Source: CAVSEK01 sp963726975
Lineage (GTDB): Bacteria > Actinomycetota > Actinomycetes > Mycobacteriales > SCTD01
Assembly (NCBI GenBank): GCA_963726975.1
Contig: CAVSEK010000010.1
Coordinates: forward strand, 1 to 64,000
Reading direction: 5' to 3'
DNA: 64,000 nt
Shown piece by piece: positions 28,833-37,795 of the stretch. The notes under the pieces are model-generated. The model was not told where the DNA came from, ran no database searches, and saw only the letters and a program-made list of their open reading frames with translations. A program made the translations under genes and the position numbers. Every line of letters begins with the position of its first letter. The first letter of the stretch is position 1.

Positions 28833-28879
28833 ACGCTACGTCGCCGACACAGGTCCGGCACAGGTCGCGCCGCTAGCCT
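28833..28879. promoter_or_regulatory. Divergent -10-like boxes of the flavoprotein and dedA genes
   Basis: The minus strand has TAGCGT at 28833-28838, 7 nt from the GTG of the flavoprotein gene. The plus strand has TAGCCT at 28874-28879, 6 nt from the GTG of the DedA gene. Confidence 0.45.
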
Positions 28880-28885
28880 GCGCGG

Positions 28886-29543
28886 GTGGACCCCGTCGCC
28901 CTGCCCGCGTTCCTGGACGGCTCGCACCTGGCCGCGACCTTCGGCCTGGCCGGGATCCTCGCGATCGTCTTCGCCGAGACCGGGCTGCTGCTCGGCTTCT
29001 TCCTGCCGGGCGACTCGCTGCTGTTCGCCGCCGGCTACGCCGCGACCGGCAACCTCTCGGACAGCCTGCAGCCCAACGTCGTGCTGGTCTGCGTGCTCGT
29101 CAGCCTCGTGGCCATCGCCGGCGCGCAGGTCGGCTTCACGATCGGCGACCGGGCCGGGCCCGCGCTGTTCGACCGCGAGGACAACCGGCTGTTCAAGAAG
29201 TCGTACGTGCGCAAGGCCGAGGAGGTGCTCGAGCGCTACGGCGTCGGCCGCGCCATCGTGCTGGCCCGCTTCGTGCCGATCGTGCGGACCTTCCTCAACC
29301 CCGTGGTGGGCGCCGGGCACCTGCCGGCGCTGGAGTTCCTCAAGTGGAACGTCGTCGGCGGCGTGCTGTGGGGCACCGGCGTCACCCTGCTCGGCTACTT
29401 CCTGGGCAACGTCGGCTTCATCGGCAAGAACCTCGAGCTCTTCGCGCTGCTCATCGTCGTGATCTCGGTGGTCCCGATCGCGCTCGAGCTGCTCAAGGCG
29501 CGGCGCCGCCGCACGCCCGCAGCCGGACCGCGGGCCCTCCTAG
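28886..29543 (+). CDS. DedA family membrane protein, stop probably lost by indel
   Basis: An integral membrane protein of the DedA/SNARE-associated family, implicated in polyprenyl-phosphate or phospholipid flipping. It has the conserved FFLPGDSLLFAAGYAA, the amphipathic segment ARFVPIVRTFLNPVVGAG with the key Arg residues, and a final hydrophobic helix LELFALLIVVISVVPIALEL followed by a basic tail KARRRRTP. As written, the frame does not stop here and runs on to 30649, antisense to the antiporter gene. A TAG at 29541-29543, one frame away, is the natural end (about 218 residues, family length). A single indel in the GC-rich tail around 29505-29540 would explain this. Confidence 0.8.
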
Positions 29544-31122
29544 TCCAGGTCGCGCACCGCGCGGGTCTCGACGTCGCTGAGCACCTCGTCGGCGACCTCG
29601 GCGCTCACCTCGCCGCGCCGGCGGGCGCGCAGGACCAGCTCGCGCTCGGCCTCCGCGGCCGAGCTCTGCAGCACGCGGAGGTCGTGCGACATGCCGTCGC
29701 CGTCCGCGTGCTGCGAGCGGTGCCGGGCACCGGCGAGCGCGTCCTGCGCGGCGAGGTACCCCTCGTACTGCAGCCGCACCGCCTGGCGCACCGGCTCGGC
29801 CAGCTCGGCGCCGTCGTCCGCCTCGTCGAGCACCTGCAGGGCCGCCTGGGTCGCGCGCCGGCGCAGCTCGGCCACCTCCTGCGCGGTGTCGGCGTCGCTG
29901 CCGACGCCGAGCCGCTTGACCAGCGGCGACAGGGTGAGCCCCTGCACGACCAGCGTGGCGAGCACCGCGACCAGGCCGACGACGACGATCGTCTCGCGCT
30001 CGGGGAACGCGCCCCCGGCGTCGACGGTGAGCGGCAGCGCCAGCGCGGTCGCGACCGTGACGACCCCGCGCATGCCGGCCCACGCGACGACGACCGTCTC
30101 GCGCGTGCCGTACGGCGTGGCGGCCGGGACCGCGCTGCCCCGTCGGCGCCGGACGCGGGCGATCGCGACCGCGGGGAACATCCACAGGAAGCGCACCGCC
30201 ACGAGCAGCAGGACGACCCCGACCGCGAGGCCCAGCGCGCCGGCGGGCACCGGGCTGCCCTCGAGCACGTCGGTGAGCTCGAAGCCGATGAGGACGAAGA
30301 CGACGCTGGTGATCAGGTAGTCCACGAAGCCCCACACCGACCGGCCGAGCAGGTAGCCGCCCGCGGTGACGGCGGGGTGGGCGTACGTGCGCAGGTAGAG
30401 CCCCACGGCGAGCACGGCGAGGACGCCGGAGCCCTCGACGTGCTCGGCGACGAAGTAGGCGGCGAACGGCACCACCAGGGTGACGGTCGTCTCGGCGGCC
30501 CCGTCGTGCAGCGCGGCCAGCGCCAGCCGGGCGAGCACGCCGGCGACAGCCCGACGGCGATGCCGCCGACCACCGCGAGCACCAGGCGCAGGCCGACGTC
30601 GCCGGCGGTGAGGTCGCCGGTGACGACCGCGCCGACGGCCAGGCTGTAGAGCACCAGGGCGGTGGCGTCGTTGAACATCCCCTCGCCCTCGAGCACCGTG
30701 ACGACCCGGTCCGGCAGCTTGAGCCGCCGGGCGACGGCGGTGGCCGCCACCGGGTCGGGCGGGGCGACGATCGCGCCGAGCACCGCCGCCGGCCCCCAGT
30801 CGAGCCCGGCGAGGTGGGCGAGCACCGCGGCGGCCGTCGCGCTGGCGATCGTCAGCCCGACGGCGAGCACGAGGATGGGCCGCGCCTGGCTGCGGAACTC
30901 CTGCGCCGTCGAGCGCTGCGTCGCGGCGAACAGCAGCGGCGGCAGCACCACCGGCAGGATGAGCTCGGGGTCGAGGTCCAGCGCCGGAGCGCTCGGCACG
31001 AACGGCAGCACCAGGCCGTACACGGTCAGCAGCACCGGCAGCGGCACGCGCAGCCGGTCCGCGACCGGGGTGAGCACGACGACGCCCGCGACGATGAGGG
31101 CGGCCAGCAGCAGGGTGGACAC
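29540..31122 (-). CDS. CPA1-type Na+/H+ antiporter, one frameshift
   Basis: A cation:proton antiporter with about 12 membrane helices, starting MSTLLLAALIVAGVVVLTPV. Family hallmarks are LGAIVAPPDPVAATAVARRL, EGEGMFNDATALVLYSLAVG (the ND ion-binding pair) and VVAWAGMRGVVTVATALALP. A cytoplasmic tail of about 130 residues is rich in Glu, Arg and Ala and ends SDVETRAVRDLD. One base is missing near 30547, after GGIAVGL, and the reading continues as VAGVLARLALAALHDG. A GGGGGAGGAG site precedes the GTG. Upstream on this strand lies a large hairpin (31167-31238). The stop overlaps the presumed dedA stop. Confidence 0.88.
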
Positions 31123-31166
31123 GGCGCTCTCCTCCCCCGGCGGCGCCGGGCGGAAGCACGGCCGAC

Positions 31167-31238
31167 CCGGAGGACGATCTACCGCTGCGGGCGGCTCCGC
31201 CCGGCGTGTCCCTGCAGCGGGCGGTGGATCGTCGCCGG
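31167..31238 (-). other. Long hairpin between permease and antiporter genes
   Basis: The arms CCGGAGGACGATCTACCGC (31167-31185) and GCGGTGGATCGTCGCCGG (31221-31238) are complementary with few mismatches, and an inner GCGGGCGG/CCGCCCGGC pair lies between them. On the minus strand this is downstream of the ArsB/NhaD permease stop and about 45 nt upstream of the antiporter start. It could be a terminator of the first gene, a palindromic repeat, or a structured leader. I recognise no riboswitch class. Confidence 0.6.
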
Positions 31239-31245
31239 AGGGGCG

Positions 31246-32538
31246 TCAGGCCAGCAGGTGGTAGCGGGCGTAGAGGTAGCACCAGCTGACGGCGAGGGTG
31301 ACGGCCGCGGTGATCGCGCCGTAGCGGGTGAAGCGCCAGAACGAGATCGGGTGGCCGTTCTTGGCGGCGATGCCGATGACGACGACGTTGGCGCTCGCCC
31401 CCACCGCGGTCGCGTTGCCGCCGAGGTCGGCGCCCAGGGCCAGCGCCCACCACAGCGACTCGCCCTGCGGTCCCGGCGGCGCGGCGGTGACGAGGTCCTG
31501 CACCAGCGGGGTGAGCGTGGCGACGTACGGGATGTTGTCGACGATGCCGCTGACGACCCCGGAGCCGAACAGCAGCACCGTCCCGGCCAGCAGCTGCCGG
31601 TCGCCGACCGCGGTGGTGACCCGCTCGCCGAGCGCGTCGATGACGCCGACCTCCACCAGACCGCCGACCATGATGAACAGCCCGGCGAAGAAGACGAGGG
31701 TCGCCCACTCGACCTCCTCGAGGTACTGCTCGGGCTCCAGCCGCGACAGCGCCACGAGCGCGCCGGCGCCGAGCAGCGCGACGAGCGACGGCTGCACGCC
31801 CAGCGCGGACGAGGACACGAAGCCGACCAGCACGAGGACGAGCACCACCGCCGAGCGGGCCAGCAGGCCGCGGTCGCGCAGCACCTCCCGCTCGTCGAGG
31901 GCGAGCAGCGCCTCGACCTTCTCCGGGTCGTAGGAGAACGCCGAGCGGAACAGCACCCGGAACAGCAGCAGCAGCACGCCCAGCAGGACGAGCACGACGG
32001 GCGCGAGGTTGACGACGAAGTCGTTGAAGGTCAGCCCGGAGCGGCTGGCGATGATGATGTTGGGCGGGTCGCCGATGAGCGTCGCGGTGCCGCCGACGTT
32101 GGAGGCGAGCGCCTCGGCGATGAGGAACGGGACGGGCGCCAGACCGAGCCGGTCGCACACCAGCAGGGTCACGGGCGCGACGAGCAGCACCGTCGTGACG
32201 TTGTCCAGCAGCGCGCTGGCGACCGCGGTGAACAGCACGAGCGCGACGAGCGTCGCGTACGGCTTGCCGCGGGTGCGCTTGGCGGCCCAGATCGCGGCGT
32301 ACTCGAAGGCGCCGGTCTGCTTGAGCACGCTGACGATGATCATCATGCCGAGCAGCAGGAAGATGACGTTCCAGTCGACCCCGGTGCGCTCGCTGAAGAA
32401 CGCGACCTCGGCGTCGACCACGCCGAGCAGGACCATCCCGGCGGCGCCGGCGAGGGCGGCGGTCACCCGGTGGACCCGCTCGGTGGCGATGAGGACGTAG
32501 GCCGCGGTGAAGACCGCGACGACGAGGACGGACAGCAC
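31246..32538 (-). CDS. ArsB/NhaD (SLC13-like) permease
   Basis: A 430-residue ion transporter with 10-12 hydrophobic segments. It resembles the ArsB/NhaD/P-protein superfamily: VDWNVIFLLLGMMIIVSVLK, ALLDNVTTVLLVAPVTLL and the repeated SNVGGTATLIGDPPNIIIAS and GADLGGNATAVGASANVVVI, which are the inverted-repeat substrate motifs. Substrates in the family include arsenite, Na+ or dicarboxylates; none can be assigned here, and no arsenic genes are nearby. Its start lies 6 bp after the CBS-domain gene stop, so the two probably form an operon with pyrE. The frame is intact. Confidence 0.86.
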   Translation of the reverse strand: MLSVLVVAVFTAAYVLIATERVHRVTAALAGAAGMVLLGVVDAEVAFFSERTGVDWNVIFLLLGMMIIVSVLKQTGAFEYAAIWAAKRTRGKPYATLVALVLFTAVASALLDNVTTVLLVAPVTLLVCDRLGLAPVPFLIAEALASNVGGTATLIGDPPNIIIASRSGLTFNDFVVNLAPVVLVLLGVLLLLFRVLFRSAFSYDPEKVEALLALDEREVLRDRGLLARSAVVLVLVLVGFVSSSALGVQPSLVALLGAGALVALSRLEPEQYLEEVEWATLVFFAGLFIMVGGLVEVGVIDALGERVTTAVGDRQLLAGTVLLFGSGVVSGIVDNIPYVATLTPLVQDLVTAAPPGPQGESLWWALALGADLGGNATAVGASANVVVIGIAAKNGHPISFWRFTRYGAITAAVTLAVSWCYLYARYHLLA

Positions 32539-32544
32539 GGCGGG

Positions 32545-33000
32545 TCAGGCCGTGCCGGGCAGGACCGCGTCGAGCAGGTCCTGCACCGTGACGGCGCCGA
32601 CGACCGTGCCGCCCTCGACGACCGCGACCAGCGGCGTCGTGTGGCGGGCCATCACGGCCGCGACGACCAGGGGCGTGTCGTCGCCGTCGACGGCGGGCAG
32701 ATCGGCGCTGCCCTGCCGGCGCGGCACGACGTCGCGCACGGTGCGGCCGGCCAGCGCGGAGAAGACCGCCTGCGAGCGCTGCTCGTCGACCGCGGCGGCC
32801 AGCCCCGGCTCGTCGCACAGGTAGTCGGGCAGCAGGAAGCGCAGGACCTCCGGGCCGCGCAGCACGGCGTACGGCCGGCCGTCGGGCTGCACGACGACCA
32901 CGCCGGGCAGGCCCGCGCGGACCATCTCGTACGCCGCCTGGACCGCGTCGGTGCCGGGCTCGACGAGCGGGACGGTGCGGGCGAGGTCGCGGGCGCGCAC
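32545..33000 (-). CDS. CBS-domain protein
   Basis: A 151-residue protein made of a tandem CBS pair. The first repeat is MRARDLARTVPLVEPGTDAV to YAVLRGPEVLRFLLPDYL, and the second runs from AGRTVRDVVPRRQGSADLPA to VVGAVTVQDLLDAVLPGTA. CBS pairs bind adenine nucleotides or S-adenosylmethionine and regulate a partner protein. It lies between pyrE (1 bp upstream) and the ArsB/NhaD permease (6 bp downstream), so regulation of the permease by nucleotide level is a reasonable inference. Confidence 0.88.
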   Translation of the reverse strand: MRARDLARTVPLVEPGTDAVQAAYEMVRAGLPGVVVVQPDGRPYAVLRGPEVLRFLLPDYLCDEPGLAAAVDEQRSQAVFSALAGRTVRDVVPRRQGSADLPAVDGDDTPLVVAAVMARHTTPLVAVVEGGTVVGAVTVQDLLDAVLPGTA

Positions 33001-33001
33001 G

Positions 33002-33544
33002 TCAGGCGAGACCGAGGTCGGCCAGCGAGAAGCAGGCCAGGTAGGGCACGCCCTCGGCCTCGATCACGGCCTGCGCGCCGGTGTCGCGGTCGGCGATGAC
33101 CGCCACCCCGACCGGCTCGGCGCCGGCGTCGCGGACCGCCTGCAGGGCCGCCAGCGGGGAGCCACCGGTGGTGCTGGTGTCCTCGACGACGAGCACCCGG
33201 CGGCCGGCGACCTCGGGGCCCTCGATCTGGCGCTGCAGGCCGTGCGCCTTGGCCGACTTGCGCACCACGAAGGCGTCGAGCCGCTCGCCCTCCGCGGCGG
33301 CGGCGTGCAGCATCGCGGCGGCGACCGGGTCGGCGCCCATCGTCAGGCCGCCGACGGCGTCGTAGTCGAGCTCGGCGGTGAGCGCGCGCATCACCCGCCC
33401 GACGAGCGGCGCGGCCTGCCCCGACAGGGTGACCCGGCGCAGGTCGACGTAGTAGTCCGCCTCGCGGCCGGAGGACAGGGTCACCGTGCCGTGCACGATC
33501 GCGAGCTCGCGCACCAGGGCCAGCAGGTCGTCTCGGTCCGCCAC
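33002..33544 (-). CDS. pyrE: Orotate phosphoribosyltransferase
   Basis: Makes OMP from orotate and PRPP in pyrimidine synthesis. The intact 180-residue protein contains the PRPP-binding motif RRVLVVEDTSTTGGSPLAAL, TLSSGREADYYVDLRRVTLS and GLTMGADPVAAAMLHAA. The GTG start is preceded by TAGCCT with a 7-nt spacer (33552-33557), so the transcript is probably leaderless. It is the first gene of pyrE - CBS - permease. Confidence 0.95.
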   Translation of the reverse strand: MADRDDLLALVRELAIVHGTVTLSSGREADYYVDLRRVTLSGQAAPLVGRVMRALTAELDYDAVGGLTMGADPVAAAMLHAAAAEGERLDAFVVRKSAKAHGLQRQIEGPEVAGRRVLVVEDTSTTGGSPLAALQAVRDAGAEPVGVAVIADRDTGAQAVIEAEGVPYLACFSLADLGLA

Positions 33545-33565
33545 GCCCGGCAGGCTAGCCCTGGT

Positions 33566-35144
33566 TCAGGCGGACAGGTCGGCGTGCGCGGCGCGGAGCT
33601 CGCGCTTGAGGATCTTGCCGGACGGGTTCTTGGGCAGCGCGTCGGCGAGCACGACGTGCTTGGGCCGCTTGAAGCCGGCCAGGTGCTCGCGGCAGTGCGC
33701 CACCACCGCCTCGACCGTCAGCCCCGACCCGGGCCGCGGCACGACGACCGCGGTCACCGCCTCGACCCACAGCGGGTCGGCGACCCCGAAGACGGCGACC
33801 TCGGCGACGCCGTCCAGGGCGTACACGCACTCCTCGACCTCGCGCGAGGCGACGTTCTCCCCGCCGGTCTTGATCATGTCCTTCTTGCGGTCGACGACCG
33901 ACAGCCGGCCGTCCTCGTCGAGCACGCCGAGGTCGCCGCTGTGGAACCAGCCGCCCCGGAACGCCTCGTGCGTCGTGTCGGGCTGCCGGTAGTAGCCGAG
34001 CGTCGCGTGCGGCGACCGGTGCACGATCTCCCCGACGGTCCCCGCCGGCACCGGCAGATCGTCGTCGTCGACGACCCGGGTCTCGACGTTGAGCGCCGCC
34101 CGCCCCGCGCTGCCGGCCGCGCGTCTCCTGCTCCTCCGGCGGCAGGATCGTCGCGAGCGGCGACATCTCGGTCTGGCCGTAGAAGTTCCACAGCCGCAGC
34201 CCGGGCAGCCGCCGCCGCAGCTCGGCCAGCACCTCGACCGGCATCGCGGAGGCGCCGTAGTAGCCCTTGCGCAGCGACGACAGGTCGGTCGTGTCGAAGG
34301 CCGGGCACCGCAGCAGCGAGATCCACACCGTGGGCGGGCAGAACAGCTTCGTCGCGCGCTCGCGCTCGACCGCGGCCAGCACGGCGTACGGGTCGGGCCC
34401 CCGCAGCACGACGCTCGTCGCGCCGAGGTAGACGTCCGGGCCGAGGAAGCAGTCCAGCTGCGCGCAGTGGTAGAGCGGCAGCGCGTGCACCTCGACGTCG
34501 TCCGCGGTCATGCCGCCCTCGACGACGCACGAGACGTACTGCCACAGCAGCGAGCGGCTGCTCAGCAGCACGCCCTTGGGCCGCGACTCGGTGCCGGAGG
34601 TGTACATGAGGCGCAGCGGGTCGTCGTCGGCGACGGGCACGTACGGCGGCTCGCCCTCCTCGGCGAGCCAGTCGTCGAGGTCGTCGAGCCCCTCCCCGCC
34701 CGCGCCGGTGAGCGCGATGCGGGCCCGCACGCGCACCACGTCGGTGGCGGCCCCGAGCCCGACCTCGGCCAGCGCGTCCTCGACGACGAGCGCGCTCGCC
34801 CCGCTGTGCTCCAGGACGTAGGCCACCTCCTCGCGCCCGAGCATGAAGTTGACCGGCACGAGGACGACCCCGAGCCGGGCCGTGGCGAAGGAGAGCACGG
34901 CGTACTGCCAGCAGTTGTGCGACAGCAGCGCGAGCCGGTCGCCCGAGGCCAGGCCCCGCCGGGCGAGCGCGGCGGCCGCCCGGTCGACGACCGCGTCGAG
35001 CTCGGCGAAGGTCAGGCGGACGTCGCCGTCGACGAGCGCGGTGCGGGACGGGACCCGGCGGGCCGTGCGGCGCGGCAGGTCGCCGAGGGCGTGCGAGCGG
35101 GCGGAGGCGACGAGCGCGTCCAGGTCAGCGGGGGCGTCGGCCAC
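33566..35144 (-). CDS. AMP-dependent acyl-CoA synthetase, one frameshift
   Basis: An ATP-dependent acyl-CoA ligase of about 525 residues. It has the phosphate loop RLMYTSGTESRPKGVLLSSR, LWNFYGQTEMSPLATILPPE, GVLDEDGRLSVVDRKKDMIK, GGENVASREVEECVYALDGV and the C-terminal catalytic Lys region ALPKNPSGKILKRELRAAH. One extra G near 34121, in a CGCGGCCGGC context, shifts the frame after EEQETR; the continuation is AGSAGRAALNVETRVVDDDD. The acyl substrate is unknown. The GTG start at 35144 diverges from the GT9 gene. This is the second ligase of this type in the window, and much less damaged than the one at 7299-8870. Confidence 0.88.
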
Positions 35145-35222
35145 GCGGCGGAGCGTGCCACGGCGGGGTCGCGCGGGGGAAGCACGGGAACACGGGGGAC
35201 CGCCGTCGGGCAGACTCCCGCC

Positions 35223-36158
35223 GTGACCGAGGACGCCGGGACGCAGGACGGGCCGGACGTCCGCCGCGTGCTCGTCCTGCGGGCGCTCGGGCTCGGCGAC
35301 CTGCTCACCGCCGTGCCCGCGCTGCGGGGGCTGCGGCGGGCCCACCCGCAGGCCCGCCTCGAGCTCGCCGCGCCGGCCTGGCTCGAGCCGGTGGCGCGGC
35401 TGACCGGGACGGTCGACCGCTTCCTGCCGGTCGGGCCGCTCGCGCCGCTGCCGCCCGAGGCCGCCGGCGCGGACCTGGCGGTCAACCTGCACGGCCGCGG
35501 CCCGCAGAGCACCGACCTGCTGCGGGCGAGCGGGCCGCGGGAGCTGGTGGCGTACGGCGTCACGTCGACCTGGCGCGAGGACGAGCGGGAGGTCGACCGC
35601 TGGTGCCGGCTGCTGCGGGAGGCGGGGATCGCCAGCGACCCGGGCGAGCTCGACCTGCCGGTGCCGGACGAGCGGCCGCTGGTGCGCGGGGCGGTGCTCG
35701 TGCACCCGGGCTCGGCGGCGCCGGCCCGCCGGTGGCCGCCGCACCGCTGGGCGGCGGTCGTGCGCGGCCTGCCCGGGCGGGTGCTCGTCACGGCCGGCCC
35801 GGGCGAGGAGCAGCGGGCCCGCGAGATCGCCGCGATGGGCGGGCTGCCCGGCCACGCCGTCGTCGCCGGGCTGGCGCTGCCGGCGCTCACCGCCCTGGTG
35901 GCCGCCTCCCGGCTGCTGCTCGCCTCGGACACGGGGGTCGCGCACCTGGCGACGGCCGTACGCACGCCGTCGGTCGTCGTCTTCGGCCCCGTGCCGCCGG
36001 CCCAGTGGGGGCCCCCGCCGGACCGGCCGCTGCACGTCGCGCTCGGCGGCGCGCGGCGCAGCGACCCCACCGCGCCGGACCCGGCGCCCGCACTGCTCGC
36101 GGTGACCCCGGAGCAGGTGCTCGCGGCCGCCCGCGGCCTGCTGGCGCGGTCGGGATGA
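35223..36158 (+). CDS. Glycosyltransferase family 9 protein
   Basis: A 311-residue GT9 protein related to ADP-heptose:LPS heptosyltransferases. It contains VLVLRALGLGDLLTAVPALR, the C-terminal domain start VLVHPGSAAPARRWPPHRW and LLASDTGVAHLATAVRTPSV, the nucleotide-sugar binding motif. Actinobacteria lack LPS, so the acceptor is probably another cell-surface polysaccharide; this is inference. The GTG start is 6 nt after a CAGACT box. The start follows 78 bp from the divergent acyl-CoA ligase. Confidence 0.86.
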   Translation: MTEDAGTQDGPDVRRVLVLRALGLGDLLTAVPALRGLRRAHPQARLELAAPAWLEPVARLTGTVDRFLPVGPLAPLPPEAAGADLAVNLHGRGPQSTDLLRASGPRELVAYGVTSTWREDEREVDRWCRLLREAGIASDPGELDLPVPDERPLVRGAVLVHPGSAAPARRWPPHRWAAVVRGLPGRVLVTAGPGEEQRAREIAAMGGLPGHAVVAGLALPALTALVAASRLLLASDTGVAHLATAVRTPSVVVFGPVPPAQWGPPPDRPLHVALGGARRSDPTAPDPAPALLAVTPEQVLAAARGLLARSG

Positions 36159-36186
36159 CCGGGCGCCGCCCGGAGGTTGCGCGGGC

Positions 36187-37776
36187 GTGAGCGACCTCGG
36201 ACCGGTGCTGCTCGTCGTCGCCGCCGTGTGCGCCGCGGGCCTGCTGTCGCGGCGCACCGGCGTGCCGTCGCCGGTGCTGCTCGTCGTCGCCGGGCTCGCT
36301 GCCGCCGTCGCCGGGCTGCCGACCGTCGAGCTCGACCCCGAGGTCGCGCTCGTGCTCGTGCTGCCGCCGCTGCTCTACAGCGCCGCGCTCGACGCCAGCC
36401 TGCTCGACTTCCGCGCCAACGCCCGGCCGATCGCGCTGCTGTCGGTCGGGCTGGTCGTCTTCACCGCTGCCGTCGTCGGGACGGTCGCGCACCTGGTCGT
36501 GCCGGGCCTGCCGTGGGCGGCGGCGCTCGCGCTCGGCGCCGTGCTCGCGCCGCCGGACGCCGTCGCGGCGATCTCGATCGGCCGGCGGGTCGGCATGCCC
36601 GCCCGGCTGCAGACCGTCATCGAGGGCGAGGGGCTGCTCAACGACGCCACCGCCCTGGTCCTCTACAGCGTCGCGGTCGCCGCGGCCGTCGGCGGCGGCT
36701 TCTCCGTCCCCCGCACCGCCGGCCTGCTCGCCCTCAGCGTGGGGGGCGGGCTCGCCGTCGGGCTCGCCGTCGCCGGGCTCGTCGGCCTGGTCCGCAGCCG
36801 GCTCGAGGAACCGCTGGTCGAGAACGCGCTGTCCCTGGCGACGCCGTTCCTGGCCTACCTCCCCGCGGAGCACGTGCACGGCAGCGGCGTGCTCGCCGTC
36901 GTCGTCGCCGGGCTCGTGCTCGGGCACGCGACGCCGACCCTGCTGTCGTCGACCTCCCGCCTGCAGACCCAGCCGGTGTGGGGCCTGGTCGTCTTCCTGC
37001 TCGAGGGCGGCGTCTTCCTCGTCATCGGCCTGCAGCTGCCCGACATCGTCGACGGCCTGCGCGGCTACGACGGCGCCCAGGTCACCGGGTACGCCACCGC
37101 GGTCGTGCTCGCCGTGCTGCTGGCGCGGCCGCTGTGGATCGTCGTCGCGACCTCGCTGCCGCGGCGCCTGAGCCGGCGCGTCCGGGAGCGCGACCCGTCC
37201 CCGGGCTGGCGGGTGACGACCGCGCTGTCGTGGGCGGGCATGCGCGGGGTGGTGTCGCTCGCCGCGGCCTTCGCGATCCCGCTGACGACCGACAGCGGCC
37301 GCGGCTTCCCGCAGCGCGACCTGCTGCTGTTCCTCGTCTTCGTCGTCATCCTCGTGACGCTGCTGCTGCAGGGCCTGACGTACGGCCGGGTGCTGCGCCT
37401 GCTGGGGCTGCAGCCCGACCGGCAGGGCGTGCTGCTGGCCCAGGCGTCGGCGCAGCAGGCCGCGCTGCGGGCCTCGCTCGCCCGGCTCGACGAGGCCGTC
37501 GCCGACGAGCCGGACGCCGAGGACGTCGCCGGGCGGCTCCGCGCGCTCGCCGAGGCCCGGGCCAACGCCCGCTGGGAGCGGCTGGGCGAGCTGCGGGCCC
37601 CGGACGACTCGGCCGAGACGCCCTCGGCGACCTGGCGGCGGCTGCGCCGGCTGATGCTCGACGCGGAGCGCACCGAGCTGCTGCGCCTGCGCGACGCCGG
37701 CCGGCTGCCCGACGAGGCGATGCGCGAGATGCAGCGGGCGCTCGACCTCGAGGAGGCCGCCCTCATCAGCAGCTGA
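36187..37776 (+). CDS. CPA1-type Na+/H+ antiporter
   Basis: An intact 529-residue antiporter with about 12 membrane helices: LGAVLAPPDAVAAISIGRRV, IEGEGLLNDATALVLYSVAV (ion-binding ND pair), LLEGGVFLVIGLQLPDIVD and ALSWAGMRGVVSLAAAFAIP are the family motifs. A soluble C-terminal tail of about 120 residues is helical and charged, like the second CPA1 protein at 29540-31122. The two share the architecture but are encoded on opposite strands, so they are paralogues rather than a recent tandem duplication. The start follows the GT9 stop by 28 bp. Confidence 0.92.
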   Translation: MSDLGPVLLVVAAVCAAGLLSRRTGVPSPVLLVVAGLAAAVAGLPTVELDPEVALVLVLPPLLYSAALDASLLDFRANARPIALLSVGLVVFTAAVVGTVAHLVVPGLPWAAALALGAVLAPPDAVAAISIGRRVGMPARLQTVIEGEGLLNDATALVLYSVAVAAAVGGGFSVPRTAGLLALSVGGGLAVGLAVAGLVGLVRSRLEEPLVENALSLATPFLAYLPAEHVHGSGVLAVVVAGLVLGHATPTLLSSTSRLQTQPVWGLVVFLLEGGVFLVIGLQLPDIVDGLRGYDGAQVTGYATAVVLAVLLARPLWIVVATSLPRRLSRRVRERDPSPGWRVTTALSWAGMRGVVSLAAAFAIPLTTDSGRGFPQRDLLLFLVFVVILVTLLLQGLTYGRVLRLLGLQPDRQGVLLAQASAQQAALRASLARLDEAVADEPDAEDVAGRLRALAEARANARWERLGELRAPDDSAETPSATWRRLRRLMLDAERTELLRLRDAGRLPDEAMREMQRALDLEEAALISS

Positions 37777-37795
37777 CCGGGCGGGCGCCGCGGGC

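Noticed and set aside
28886..30649. A 587-residue fusion protein of DedA with a novel domain
   Set aside because: The extension is antisense to a conserved antiporter and lacks domain signals; a lost stop codon by indel is far more likely.
31167..31238. A known riboswitch
   Set aside because: The hairpin does not match any riboswitch architecture I recognise; there is no conserved loop sequence.
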